Source: Bolinopsis microptera
Taxonomy: Eukaryota; Ctenophora; Tentaculata; Lobata; Bolinopsidae
Length of the DNA: 64,000 nucleotides
Assembly: GCF_026151205.1 (NCBI RefSeq)
Contig: NC_087075.1
Coordinates: 5,386,858-5,450,857, forward strand
Reading direction: 5' to 3'
Positions within the stretch are counted from its first letter, which is position 1. Every line of letters starts with the position of its first letter. Positions 35,301 to 46,800 of the stretch are shown here, piece by piece. The position numbers and the translations under genes were made by a program. The notes beneath the pieces were generated by a model. It saw only the letters and a list, made by a program, of their open reading frames with translations. It was not told the DNA's origin and searched no databases.

Positions 35301-35478
35301 ACCAGCTCTATTTAACTACTTTGGATTGGCGAAGAGAACGAAGAATAAAGCCCTGAATGAGGCTGCTTTGGTCGCTCTTCGATGTTCCTATACAATCTGG
35401 TTAGCCCGCGACAACAAGAAATGGTCTACCTGCTACGACATCGCAAGGAGGCCAGAAGTCATAAACTGTGAAAGCTGA
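32301..35478 (+). mobile_element. R2-group LINE with restriction-like endonuclease, one frameshift
   Basis: Plus-strand non-LTR element in two overlapping frames, 32301-33506 and from about 33430 to 35478. Frame 1: basic, coiled-coil-like N-terminus (residues about 95-190, KKKRGKQEKKEQDKF), then RPNKSSPGPNGVPYVVYKRC and EAVLIPK. Frame 2: VDLMNAYGRVPHN, LGLFQGDPLSVVLFL, FADDLTLMS (intact catalytic box), a Cys-His knuckle CALCGWKTCNIKHILAVC, and the R2/NeSL-type endonuclease with RPDIVVW, VLIELTCGDES and KEARYNREL. The break lies at about 33425-33440, where a few conserved residues before VDLMNAYG are missing, so a small deletion is likely. N-terminal zinc fingers typical of R2 are not seen. 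It sits in the intron of pseudogene D, opposite strand. Confidence 0.85.
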
Positions 35479-36326
35479 GTGTTGGGCCCATAAAACATGT
35501 TGAAAGCTGCAACCAGGATCACAAGTACTGGTGGAATACAGAATGACTTGCTAATCAGATTGATAGATGGAGTTGCTATCGAAAGATATAGAACTCAGGT
35601 AAACATCTAACCTGTAATAGTTTATTGTTGATTTTTCTCTTATAATGTTCGCTTGTAAAACGAAGAATAGAAGAAATTACTTTTTTTCGAAACAACTTTA
35701 GTGAACATAACTTCGTTTTGACAAAGAGATTTTGAATATTTTGAATATGATGATCGTGCTCAAAAGACTAAAAATTTATATTAGAAAAAAAACATTAGAA
35801 CGTAAGAGCATAATAAAAGCTACCGAAGTCGGCACCCAAAAATGGTGAACCATGCTATACTGTTACTACTCGAATTATAGGCATGCTTAGTTGTCTGCCA
35901 GCCTTTATTTGCAGATTGTTAATATAGCACAGCTCACACATAAGATTTTATCAATCTTATGTCTTAAACGATAGCATATTTGAATTATTTTTCGTCGAGA
36001 TATGCATTAGAATCTAATTTTTAAACTTCTTCTCATCAGTACCAATAGGAGGAGGTTTAAAATAGAGATTACCATGAGGCCTTAGGCCATAGTTATCTTC
36101 AGAATATTAGGATATTGCTTAAAAATTTTATGAAATTTATACAACAAAGCAAAAGGTTTGCTATTGCTAAAGTCTTGTCAAATTATTATATAGATTATAG
36201 GGATACTGATAGGATATGTCAGACGATAGCTACATAATATAATTATAATTTTATGTGTGCGATCGATACAAAAACGATAATTTTTAGAAAACATTTGTTG
36301 TTCGACATTAAAATACACATTCTTAC
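35479..36326 (-). other. Remaining intron of pseudogene D
   Basis: After a short LINE 3' tail, 35820-36326 is homologous to 27330-27795 of gene C (GGCATGCTTAG, ACCAATAGGAGG). No exon is seen. Confidence 0.6.
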
Positions 36327-36673
36327 CTTTGATCGTATCAGCACTTGCAGTCCCAAATATCAAGAGGAACGGAAACAATTTCAAAATTTCTAACTTTAGA
36401 AGGTTGGGGATTTATTGAGACAGGAATTAGAATAATTATTATTTGATAAAAGTTCAAAACAAGAGATAGTTAAAAACGTGGGTGCTAAATCACTCTATAC
36501 TCGAACTTCGAGATTTTTGTTGAAGGACCCCCAACAGTTGAAACCAACTGAAATCGATATATTTTGTAAAGAGTTTGTAAAGCTAATTCCGAATCTCCCC
36601 ACATAAGTCATGATATACATAGGGTTAAAATTAAAATGCCCTCATGGCGAGTTGTCGACGAAAAACTGTTTCG

Positions 36674-36826
36674 ATCACGTGACATGACCATATAAGGAAG
36701 TTGGTCTAATTTCTTGTTAGAGTTAAGGTTTTAGCATATGCTTCAGTTAGGGTAAGGGTGGGGGTTTTGAATAGTCCCTGAAGACCATCTAGAGAACTTG
36801 TTTACTGTTTAAGTGAGTCACGTGAT
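36674..36826. promoter_or_regulatory. Paired CACGTG sites upstream of pseudogene D
   Basis: ATCACGTGAC at 36674-36683 and GTCACGTGAT at 36817-36826, 287 and 430 bp upstream of the former start codon: the least disturbed promoter arrangement in the array. The unit homology ends near 37240; 37240-37803 holds no exon that I can support. Confidence 0.5.
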
Positions 36827-37803
36827 ATTAGAGTGTAGAGTGATTGATCATCATCCAGTTAAAAACAATGTCCAAGTCAAACTTCACTGTATTTTCTACC
36901 AATTTCTTTTTATCATAAGCTAAATGGCGGTTAAAGCAAACAAAAATAGAAACATTGTTTATGGGCTGCCTTAAAACGAGAGCACGGTCTCAGCTGACCT
37001 ATCCTCAAGTGTGCTGCGCATGTCAGGTCATTAGCTCTCACCAGGATTCTCGCTGGATTATTTTCGAAATATTAGTAGACGATCTTAACCCAAGGACGTG
37101 GGGCAGCTCATTGCTGAATTATTCAATAGCTCGGGGACTCTGGGTCTCTCCTGGGTCGCTTAACTACTACTATAGGTGTAAAAAATACTGTTATAAATGT
37201 CAAAGCTTAACCACATTGTATAAAACACTTTACCGTGAAGTATTAGAGACATATGATTATGGGCTCTCTAGATATAGAGGGGGCTGGATGCTTGTAACTG
37301 TTTTAGGCTCCAGATTCCTGCATACATTTTTAATAGCTGGTGCGCTTCACGCTTCATACATCTTGTTTACCACGATTTTGCATGATCGTACTGAAAGTTC
37401 CGAACTGTGCGAAAGTGTGCGGAAAAAGATGTATAATGCGAGAAAGTGCGAGAAAGTGTGCCAACAGGTGAATAGTGCGATTTTATATTGTCCCTGCTTT
37501 TTTTTTAAAGAGAGGCTGGGGCCTGGGCCATGATAGCCCACGAGAGGATAGCATTGAGATGCTTTGCCTGCCTCTGGGGTGTGGCAACCATGGGGAAGGT
37601 TGCTGGAGAAATCAGAGTGAATGGTGGAGGGTGGTGTTGAAAGTGACATGAGTCAAAATGATACGCATAAGTGTCAGCTAAGTTTGAAAAAAAAATTGTC
37701 CATGCTGTAATTTGGTACAAATGTTTTGAGCTCATTTCCACAATAGCAACTCACACATATTGGTTCCTTATTCCCAGCATTTGTAAAGTTAATATATCTC
37801 CAG

Positions 37804-40800
37804 GTTTCTGTTGAGGAGGGCTCTCCAGAACAACACTCTTGGTCACTATCTGTACTGGCACCTCAAATCTCAGGTATTGACTATTGAACCATCGTTATTA
37901 TTTTGATGAGCAAATTTATTGTGTTAACGTTATTGATTTTCATAGTCTCTTGTAGATTCTCTGATAAATATTACTTAATAGTTGATATCTTTCTCTTAAA
38001 GTTATGAGTGCTTTTCATTAACAAATGAGCCTTACATGAAAATAAGGCTATGGTGATGGCTGACAAGACTAGTAGACTAAGTTAAAACATTTCATTACAT
38101 AAATTAACTTAATAAATTTAATAGGTTTTAGTTAGTTTATCCCAGGTGGATGGTCGACTCTACGGCGCACAGTTTGCTTTAGTAATAGAGTTTTACTTGC
38201 GTTGCTGTGGAGATCATATAGAGGAACTGAACAAGATATCAAACTCTATGTCTAAAATAGGACTGTTGTACGAGAAGGTCAGCAGGAAGGTCACTCTTGA
38301 TGAGGTGAGATTTGGAGATTTAGTTCTTTTCTAAGAGATTTAGTTCTATTGTGATGGCCCACTATTTTATAATCACTTTGGCTAAATTTGCTTGTGTGCT
38401 GTACGTATGTGTTTTATGTAACAAAGTTAATTTGCTTCACTACACTACTCTAGATCTCGCTCCATTTTTAGTCTTTAGCCAGACAATCATCTATCTTCGC
38501 ATGGTCAGACAGCGTTTAATTCGTAACGTTCACTTCATTAAAATGTTATTTAAGCTGTTCCTCACACCTTAGGGATCCTCCATATCTAGTTAATCTCACT
38601 AGGTAAGGGCAACAGGAAAAGAAATAATTTTCACAGAATTCTGTGCATAATGCATATACTCTACGCATAGCCCATATGGTACGGGAGAGAAGAACCTACT
38701 TTCCCTCCTGTGGCGTTGTGGAAGTGGATGTGCACGTCGTGTAGTATTGTAGAAGTGCGGGGACCGACAACTTCACCTATTTAGAACTAGTTCCCACACA
38801 GTTGATAGGGCACCCAATCAGCCTAAATCCCAAAACGCCAACTTCACCCAGGTCATATTATAATTGCACCCAAATACGACAACTTCGCCCAAATTTGTGC
38901 AGGTCAGATTTTCAGGTGCACCTCGTGTAACGTTGGATAAGTACACGTATAAAATCAGGTCAGATGTAGATTTGACTGACATTTCTAGTGAACAATATTA
39001 TCAGAACCGTGCACTGTATGATTTCAAAGGAGCACAGTTGGGGGGAGGCCACAGTTCGTGTGTATTTTAACGGAAAATTTATTTAATACGAGCCTTTTCT
39101 TTTGATCTTTATAATCATAAAACGTATATATACTACATACTACATATAAAAAATAACTGTATATAGTAATTTTTTAAACAACTGTTACTCTAGTAGCAGG
39201 GAGGGGTTGAGTGTGCACTTCAATGTACAGAGTTTTTTATACTGAATCGGGTTAAATAGGTCATTGGTAACTCAAATCACCGAGGGGCACATGTTGTGTC
39301 GCTAGTCCCAACCCTGTGGGGGCCACGCCCATATTTCACATTAGGCGCATATATGGGAAATCTGTATCTCTATATTTTAGTCTTTTGAGTCTTGACACCG
39401 TTTAGGGTTATACGGAATCTTTTAAATTGCGTATATGCAGAGGAGTTAAAATGAAAACAAATGTTTGTTTAGCTCATTATTCGTTTTGCAAAGCTTCAGT
39501 TGACGATCGATACATACTCAATCTATAATTGTAACTTACAACAACATAGTAGTAAGAGATGGTACCTGGGCAGAAATGGGCGTTACAGGACTGAGTCTGA
39601 GAGGATGATCCGGAACAGTCAGCGCCACCGTCTTTTGGGGAAGGATTAGTACAAGCCCGGGTCCTTGTCTGTGTTCCTCCCCCACACTCTTTAGAGCAGG
39701 AATACCAAGAAGAGTAGGAACTCCAACCTCCATTACTCGGAGCTGAGAGAGACCGATTAAATGTTTACGCTGCATTGTCTAAAATATCAATCAACAAATC
39801 TTAAAATAAAGTATTGGGCTCATATCAGGGATCCCAATTTGAAAATTAAAGCTGACTAAGAGCTAACAATGTTAACTCACAACAAGTTGGGACGGAGCAG
39901 TAGTCCCATCTTGTTCCGGAGTCCATCGTGTAGCACCAAACTTTATCGTACTTCTCCTCTGGGTTCCGGCAATAGCTGTGATTGCCAGTCCCCGCCCTGC
40001 AGTAGGGGATTGATGAGAAGAATACAGCGTTTATTTTTTTTCTGGGGGGGGGGGGGGGGGGGGGGTGGTTTCTGAAAATCCTGACGTCCGGAAATTTTTG
40101 CAGAATTAACGAAAAAGTCCCATTTATTTCAACTCTCTGAATTTTATTAACAATGAATTTGAGTTGGTTTTATTTGTACTCTTAAAAGTAGCTGGAAATC
40201 CGGACGTCCGGGGGAGGGGGTGATATTGCAAATTCGGACATACCCGGACAGTGGGAGGGGGTGGTCTGACAATCTGCGATTTTGGCGGCCGTCCTAAGTA
40301 GATGGCCCCAAAGCAATCTATTCTCGCTGATTGTGCTTGATTTATGTAAAAGAAATCTTTTCTGTTTTTGATCTGTATTATCTCCGTAATTTAGCTTATG
40401 ACAAGATATATTGGCAGAAATTACAATGAAGTTTTGATATTTAGTTATTTGTTTTAGGGAAAGATTAAACTTGGGCGTTGTTTTTAACTATCCCTTGTTT
40501 AGAAATTTTACTTAATAATGATAAAAATCAAAGTAAACCACATCAAGAATTTGTGTGATTAAACTACCAAACTTTGTTAAAAACAAATGATTATAAAATA
40601 TTATTATTAAAATATTATTATTATTATAGGCTATAACCCTTTTAGTCCAATGGAATAAACCTAGCATGCCTTGGTTGCAGCATCGCTTCACTTATAGGTG
40701 CATATAGGGCCCGATGTAATTGCTATGACTAGTTTAATGGTCAACTGGTGTTTCGGTGTCCCTAATTTTGTTTACAGTCGGTCACTTGTCAAGGCATGAA

Positions 40801-43800
40801 AGGTCATTCGGCAAATTTTCTTTGAAATAAAATGATGTATTTGTAAACATTTTGAAAGTTTATTGATTTTTTTAAAAATACTCACAATTGCTTTATTCCC
40901 ACTTCGTGGGGACTATCTGACAACCAATTCTGACATGTGACACCGTTAACCGTTGTAGATTTAGTCCCCCGATATCCTGATCCCTTGTTACTTCTATCAT
41001 AGGCATCCCAACATTCCAGGACTGAAATTTTAAGTTGGTCTGTGATTTGCAGTTCTGTCACAGCGTTTTAGGCTTGATATGGTGTAATTGCAGGAATGAT
41101 ATATTTCAGTGGTTTTTCGGCAACCGAACATTTTTCCCAGAAATTCCAAAAATTGGAAGGCGAAAATGGCGCTGCGCTGATTCACCCTCAGAACTTGAAA
41201 CAGAACGGTGTTTACTCACCACTTAAAGACGAAGTTATTGATCGTAAGATTAACAAGAGAAACATTGACATTGTCTTGCTTTCTGTAGGTATAGTAGTGG
41301 TAAATATTTATAATTAAAATTTTTGGTTGTTAATATGCACACTCTGTTACCTTTAAAAAGTAGATCAAGAATAAAATGTGTTCCAGTTATATGGGACATT
41401 TTCCCTCCACCTTATGTAATTGTAGCTAACATGTCGTCTGTATATTATATCTAAATAGCGGTATTTGTTGTAACTAGTATGATACTAGCTAAAATATCAT
41501 TTTAAAACAGAAAGTAACGGTAGTGGCTTCGTGATCATTTCGCTTATATTTGGCTACCCTTGAAAGTATATAAATATATGAAAAATAATCAAGGGATCAA
41601 ATAGAGAAACCAAAATATTTGTCTGAATCTAAAAAACGATGACACGAGACGGGGAATAAACTTGAAGCAGCTGGACATACTAAAATCGAAGATATGGGGT
41701 CGAGGGTACCTCTGGAGCCAAAGAACAATTGAATTGTCACTAGAGAACAAAGCAACAGGATAAGGGAGAGAGGTAAGGTACTGGAGAGAGCCCAACTTGT
41801 GGTAGATATAACGAGATAGTTAGATGTTCATGTACAAATTTGGGGATTGAAGTAGTTTCAAGTAACCCGGGAGATGGTTAGATGTATACATTTGGGGATA
41901 AGATAAGATAGCTGGAAAAGGAGCTTCTGTAACTGAATTGTGTTGCTCCATAGGCATAAAAATTATCTGAATGTTTTCATACTGAACATTTTGCTGTGCT
42001 GCAAGTAAAGTGTCTGTAAGACTTTTTAGCCCGGGATACCAAAATTAAGTACATGTGTTACTATTTTAGGATGCACGGAAGTTAAAACAGTTTTTAATGA
42101 ATATATCTAAAACTAAGCACTATAAACCCTATGTTGCCTTATAGCTTGTTTGTAAATGTGGCCTTTGCAGTTAGTTTGAGCTAAAACAGAGGCCCCTACA
42201 ACGTTCAGAAGCCGAGATACAAAAGTCATATATTTGCGCCTGAGGGTAATTTAAAAATTTCCCCCCTGCCTAGGGTTGGGACTACTGATAGAAATTGCGT
42301 ATCTTATCAATTCTGATCCAGAATGACCTTACAAAAGACCTGGTTTCTAGAAACGTTGTAGACACCAAACTGCGTACTCCATTTCAATTACCTTCTATAA
42401 AAAAGCAGTTTAACACGAAGAAAAAGGGGTGTGCACAAAGAGCAAAAAGTTAATAAGGTCAAATCAAACAGGGTGTCAAATCGAACAGGGTGTCTTGAAG
42501 AAACAATAACAAATGTCAAATTACAGCTTATAAAAGTAAACAATAGAATTGTTATTTTAAACAGTAACTCTATGTCTATTCTAAATTTTAATTAGGAAGA
42601 AACCGTACTGACAATGAAACGGAACAGTTCCTCTAATTCAGTAACAAATCGGTAGATTCATATATCACTATCAGGAGCAAAATGAATGGGAATTGAGAAA
42701 TGACCTTGTGTAGGAACCTATGATCGAATCCAATGCGAATTTTTTGCGCATAAACAACGATTGAACTTTTATTGTTAATGGGCCGCGCTCCTCATATCAT
42801 ATCACGCCTCATATCATAACACCCCTACCTCAAGCCATTAAACTAATTAAATGGGTCTACAGAGATTCGTAACGCGCGAAAGTGTACGAAGTTCCGCGTT
42901 AATGAGTCTCAATACTTTTTTTCCGTACTACAGAGTAGATTTTTTTCACTCTCGCCCCGGTGAAAATCAGTTTTTCTGGATTTTTTCCAAAATTAAGCAT
43001 TTTGGGCCTTTGTGACCTTTACAGTGTCAATATATACATGTGCATTGTGGTCATTATAAGCCAAAGTTTGAGTCTCTAAGACCTTCAGAAGCTGAGATAC
43101 AGATTTCCCATCTATGCGCCTAATGTTTAATATAAATAGGTAATTTTACCAAAACCCATAATCATGGGTAGAGTGGACCGCTGCCAGTGTCTCTCTTTCC
43201 CAAACAAAAGGAAATGATATTAATTTGATTGACCGTTCTCAAATGCAAAATGATACCGAGAATGAAATCGGTCGCTCGCTTTTCCCATTACGGCTTACGA
43301 ATTGTATATATAAGTTTCGATTGATTACATCAATCAGATGCTGTAAAAATATCTTTGGGTTGCGTTCGGGTAGATACCTAGTATTTCGGGGTAAGAGACA
43401 AGGGTGGTAGTTATTACTTATTGAACAAGCTGAAGTTTATTGAATCTTCATTGCCGAGTACAGCTGCCTTTGGGTAGTTCTTCTTAATCTATTACAATTG
43501 TAAATGAATGGGAAAAGCGAGCGACCGATTTCATTCTCGGTATCATTTTGAATTTGAGAACGGTCAATCAAATTAATATCATTTCCTTTTGTTTGGGAAA
43601 GAGAGACACTGGCAGCGGTCCACTCTACCCATGATTATGGGTTTTGGTAAAATATCATCTCTTTTTGATTATAATGTCAGGGTACTTTATAAAGTCGAAA
43701 TATAAACTGATATCTTCATTAATAAGGAGGAAGTTTCAACGATTTCGAAATTTTTCCTTTAAAAACATTTCCTTGTGTTTAGGGAAGCATATCGGTCGAT

Positions 43801-46800
43801 CACTGACTGAATATGCCACTTAATACTCATTCAAGTTGGCATTAAATTCATATATAATGACATTAAACTGTCGTGGCAAAGCAGAATTTGTTGGAAATCA
43901 CGAATGAGCAAAATTCTCACCTTTCGCACGTGCAAACTTTGAGCGGACGTTGCGTGCGCATCTAATATCAAATCGCAGTAAATTTTTGCATGTAATTGTT
44001 TTATATATAGCTTGATAAGCATGCAAAGTTTCAAAGTATTTCAAGAAGAACTGTAATCACAACGGCACTCTAAAGTTGACAGAAAATGGCGAAAACAGTA
44101 ATTTTCAGTGATTTTAGCAATTTTCTATCAATTTGGGCGTGTCCCAACGTGTGCAACTTTTCGATTTTCAACTTTAAAACTAGCCTAATGCACAATTTAT
44201 ACCTATAGAAAGCAGAACTGAGCTCCACAACCCAAGGCATGGCCCAACACCAGAGAATACTAAATCGCAAAATTGACGTTTTTATAAAATAATTCTTCAA
44301 AAAAGCACAAACTTCAATGACGAATATCTTTATGAAGGAGCAAGCTAGAAAAACTTTCCGGTAGATTTTCAGAATGCTTGAACAATTATCTAAGGTGAAA
44401 ATTTCCTCAGATTTTGAATAAAATTACTCCTTAATGGTTTAAAATTAATTTTTAAAGTTATTACTTTGTCAAAAATCAAGTTTTAAAAACGGTTAACTTG
44501 ATGACGTCATCAAGGGGTGTTTATGACGTCAAATAATTTATGTATACAATGTAAACTAAGGTGTAAACAATTGTTTGCAAGACCTGTGGTCGGAAATGGC
44601 TGTATCACAGTGCTGGCAAGCACGACCGGTGCATTTATTGTGGGTATACTATGTACCCCCTTTACTATTATACCCCCTTTACTATTATACCCCCTTTGGT
44701 ACACGTTACAAGCCTCCTTCGTGCACGCGAAGCGTGCACTCCGGCCGGAGGAGGCGGCCGAAGGCCGCCGCCTCCGGCAGGAGTTTTTCAGGCATTAAGA
44801 CTCATCGGAAGTCGTTCAGCAGATTTAATTTTAGTTCAAAACATTCTAATTTGATGTCAAAGATGACAGGAATAAAAAATAGTTATGTTGAGATTTTTAA
44901 GAAATTTGCATAAAATACTCGCCAGCACTGTTATACGAAATTCGGTAAAAAACCCAAAATTGCCATATTCAGGAGCCTTAATAACCATGTTAAAATCGAG
45001 TTAGAGATCTGAAATTTTTCAGAGCGTCTAGACGCTGACCAAATCGACTGCAAAAAAAGTTTCAGGTCTCAGGATCATCGGGAAATGGGTTTTCTAGAAC
45101 CCCTGTTTTACGATAGATTGTCGTGATACATACATATATATATACATATATTCAGGGATAGACGCTTTGCCAGTCAAATGTAGCCTGTTTTTAATTGTCC
45201 ATAGATTCAAAAGTATAAAAGATACAGCAATTTCCGACCACAGGTCTTGAAAATAATTGTTTACACTTTAGTTTACATTGTATAAACAAATTATTTGACG
45301 TCATGAACACCCCTTGATGACGTCATCAAGTTAACCGTTTTTAAAACTTGATTTTTGACAAAGTAATAACTTTTAAAAATGATTTTACACCATTAAAAAG
45401 TAATTTAATTCAAAATCTGAGGAATTTTTCATCTTAGATAATTGTTCAAGCATTCTGAAAATCTACCGGAAAGTTTTTCTAGCTTGCTCCTTCATAAAGA
45501 TATTCGTGATTGAAGTTTGTGCTTTTTTGAAGAATTATTTTATAAAAACGTCAATTTTGCGATTTAGTATTCTCTGGTGTTGGGCCATGCCTTGGGTTGT
45601 GGAGCTCAGTTCTGCTTCCTATAGGTATAAATTGTGCATTAGGCTAGTTTTAAAGTTGAAAATCGAAAAGTTGCACACGTGGGGACACGCCCAAATTGAT
45701 AGAAAATTGCTAAAATCACTGAAAATTGCTGTTTTCGTCATTTTCTGTCAACTTTAGAGTGCCGTTGTGATTACAGTTCTTCTTGAAATACTTTGAAACT
45801 TTGCATGCTTATCAAGCTATATATAAAACAATTACACGCAAAAATTTACAGCGATTCAATATTGGATGCGCACGCAACGTCCGCTCAAAGTTTGCACGTG
45901 CGAAAAGTGAGAATTTTGCTCATTCGTGATTTCCAACAAATTCTGGCTTTTTAATGTCATTATATATGAATTTAATGCCAACTTGAATGAGTATAAAGTG
46001 GCATATTCAGTCAGTGATCGACCGATATGCTTACCTAAACACAAGGAAATGTTTTTAAAGGACAAATTTCTAAATCGTGGAAACTTCCTCCTTATTAATA
46101 TTAATGAAGATATCAGTTTGTATTTCGACGTTATAAAGTACCCTGACATTATAATCAAAAAGAGATGATATTTTACCAAAACCCATAATCATGGGTAGAG
46201 TGACCGCTGCCAGTGTCTCTCTTTCCCAAACAAAAGGAAATGATATTAATTTGATTGACCGTTCTCAAATGCAAAATGATACCGAGAATGAAATCGGTCC
46301 CTCGCTTTCCCATTCATTTACAATTGTAATAGATTAAGAAGAACTACCCAAAGGCATCTGTGGGGGAAAAGCGAGCGACCGATTCATTCTCGGTATCATT
46401 TTGCATTTCAGAACGGTCAATCAAATTAATATCATTTCCTTTTGTTTGGGAAAGAGAGACACTGGCAGCGGTCCACTCTACCCATGATTATGGGTTTTGG
46501 TAAAATCTTTTATACTTTTAAATCTATGGACACTTAAATACAGGCTACAATTGACTGGCAAAGCGTCTATCCCTGAATATATATGTATATCTGTATGTAT
46601 ATCTGTATATGTCCCGACAATCTGTCGTAAAACAGGGGTTCTAGAAAACCCATTTCCCGATGCTCCTGAAACCTGAAATTTTTTTTGCAGTCGATTTGGT
46701 CAACGTCTAGACGCCCTGAAAAATTTCACATCTCTAACTCAATTTTAACATGGTTTTTAAGGCACCTGAATATGGCGATTTTGGGTTTTTTACCGAATTT

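Larger units (their letters stand above)
31466..36387 (-). pseudogene. Gene D: paralogue of gene C, start lost and frameshifted
   Basis: Exon 1 complement 36327-36387 matches the signal-peptide exons of genes C and E, but the ATG has become ATT; the next codons read LKLFPFLLIFGTASADTIK. Exon 2 complement 31466-31902 is the ~146-residue module (GTWKPVTRGVKI, VHSNEVKVVDITMSDQ, DTASDYYRPAPG), but a run of nine C near 31730 puts the two halves in different frames, and the exon is 437 rather than 438 bp. One module cysteine is also Ser (VHSNE). The 4.4-kb intron contains an R2-group LINE. Two independent lesions argue for a pseudogene; the C-run could be a sequencing or assembly error. Confidence 0.75.

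Noticed and set aside
36178-36384. Functional start at TTG 36384 for gene D
   Set aside because: Paralogues start one codon earlier with ATG; here it is ATT. A TTG start is unlikely in an animal nuclear gene.
36955-37533. 192-codon plus-strand frame upstream of pseudogene D
   Set aside because: It overlaps the conserved noncoding unit region; the homologous sequences at 16.9, 25.7 and 30.6 kb do not keep the frame open.
39536-39775. Alternative minus-strand reading across the TSP1 exon
   Set aside because: Another frame of the exon at 39566-39742, whose six-cysteine TSP1 pattern and phases fit gene F.
44070-45757. Mirrored small proteins in the foldback complex
   Set aside because: Both are readings of the same inverted repeat, short and without any family resemblance.
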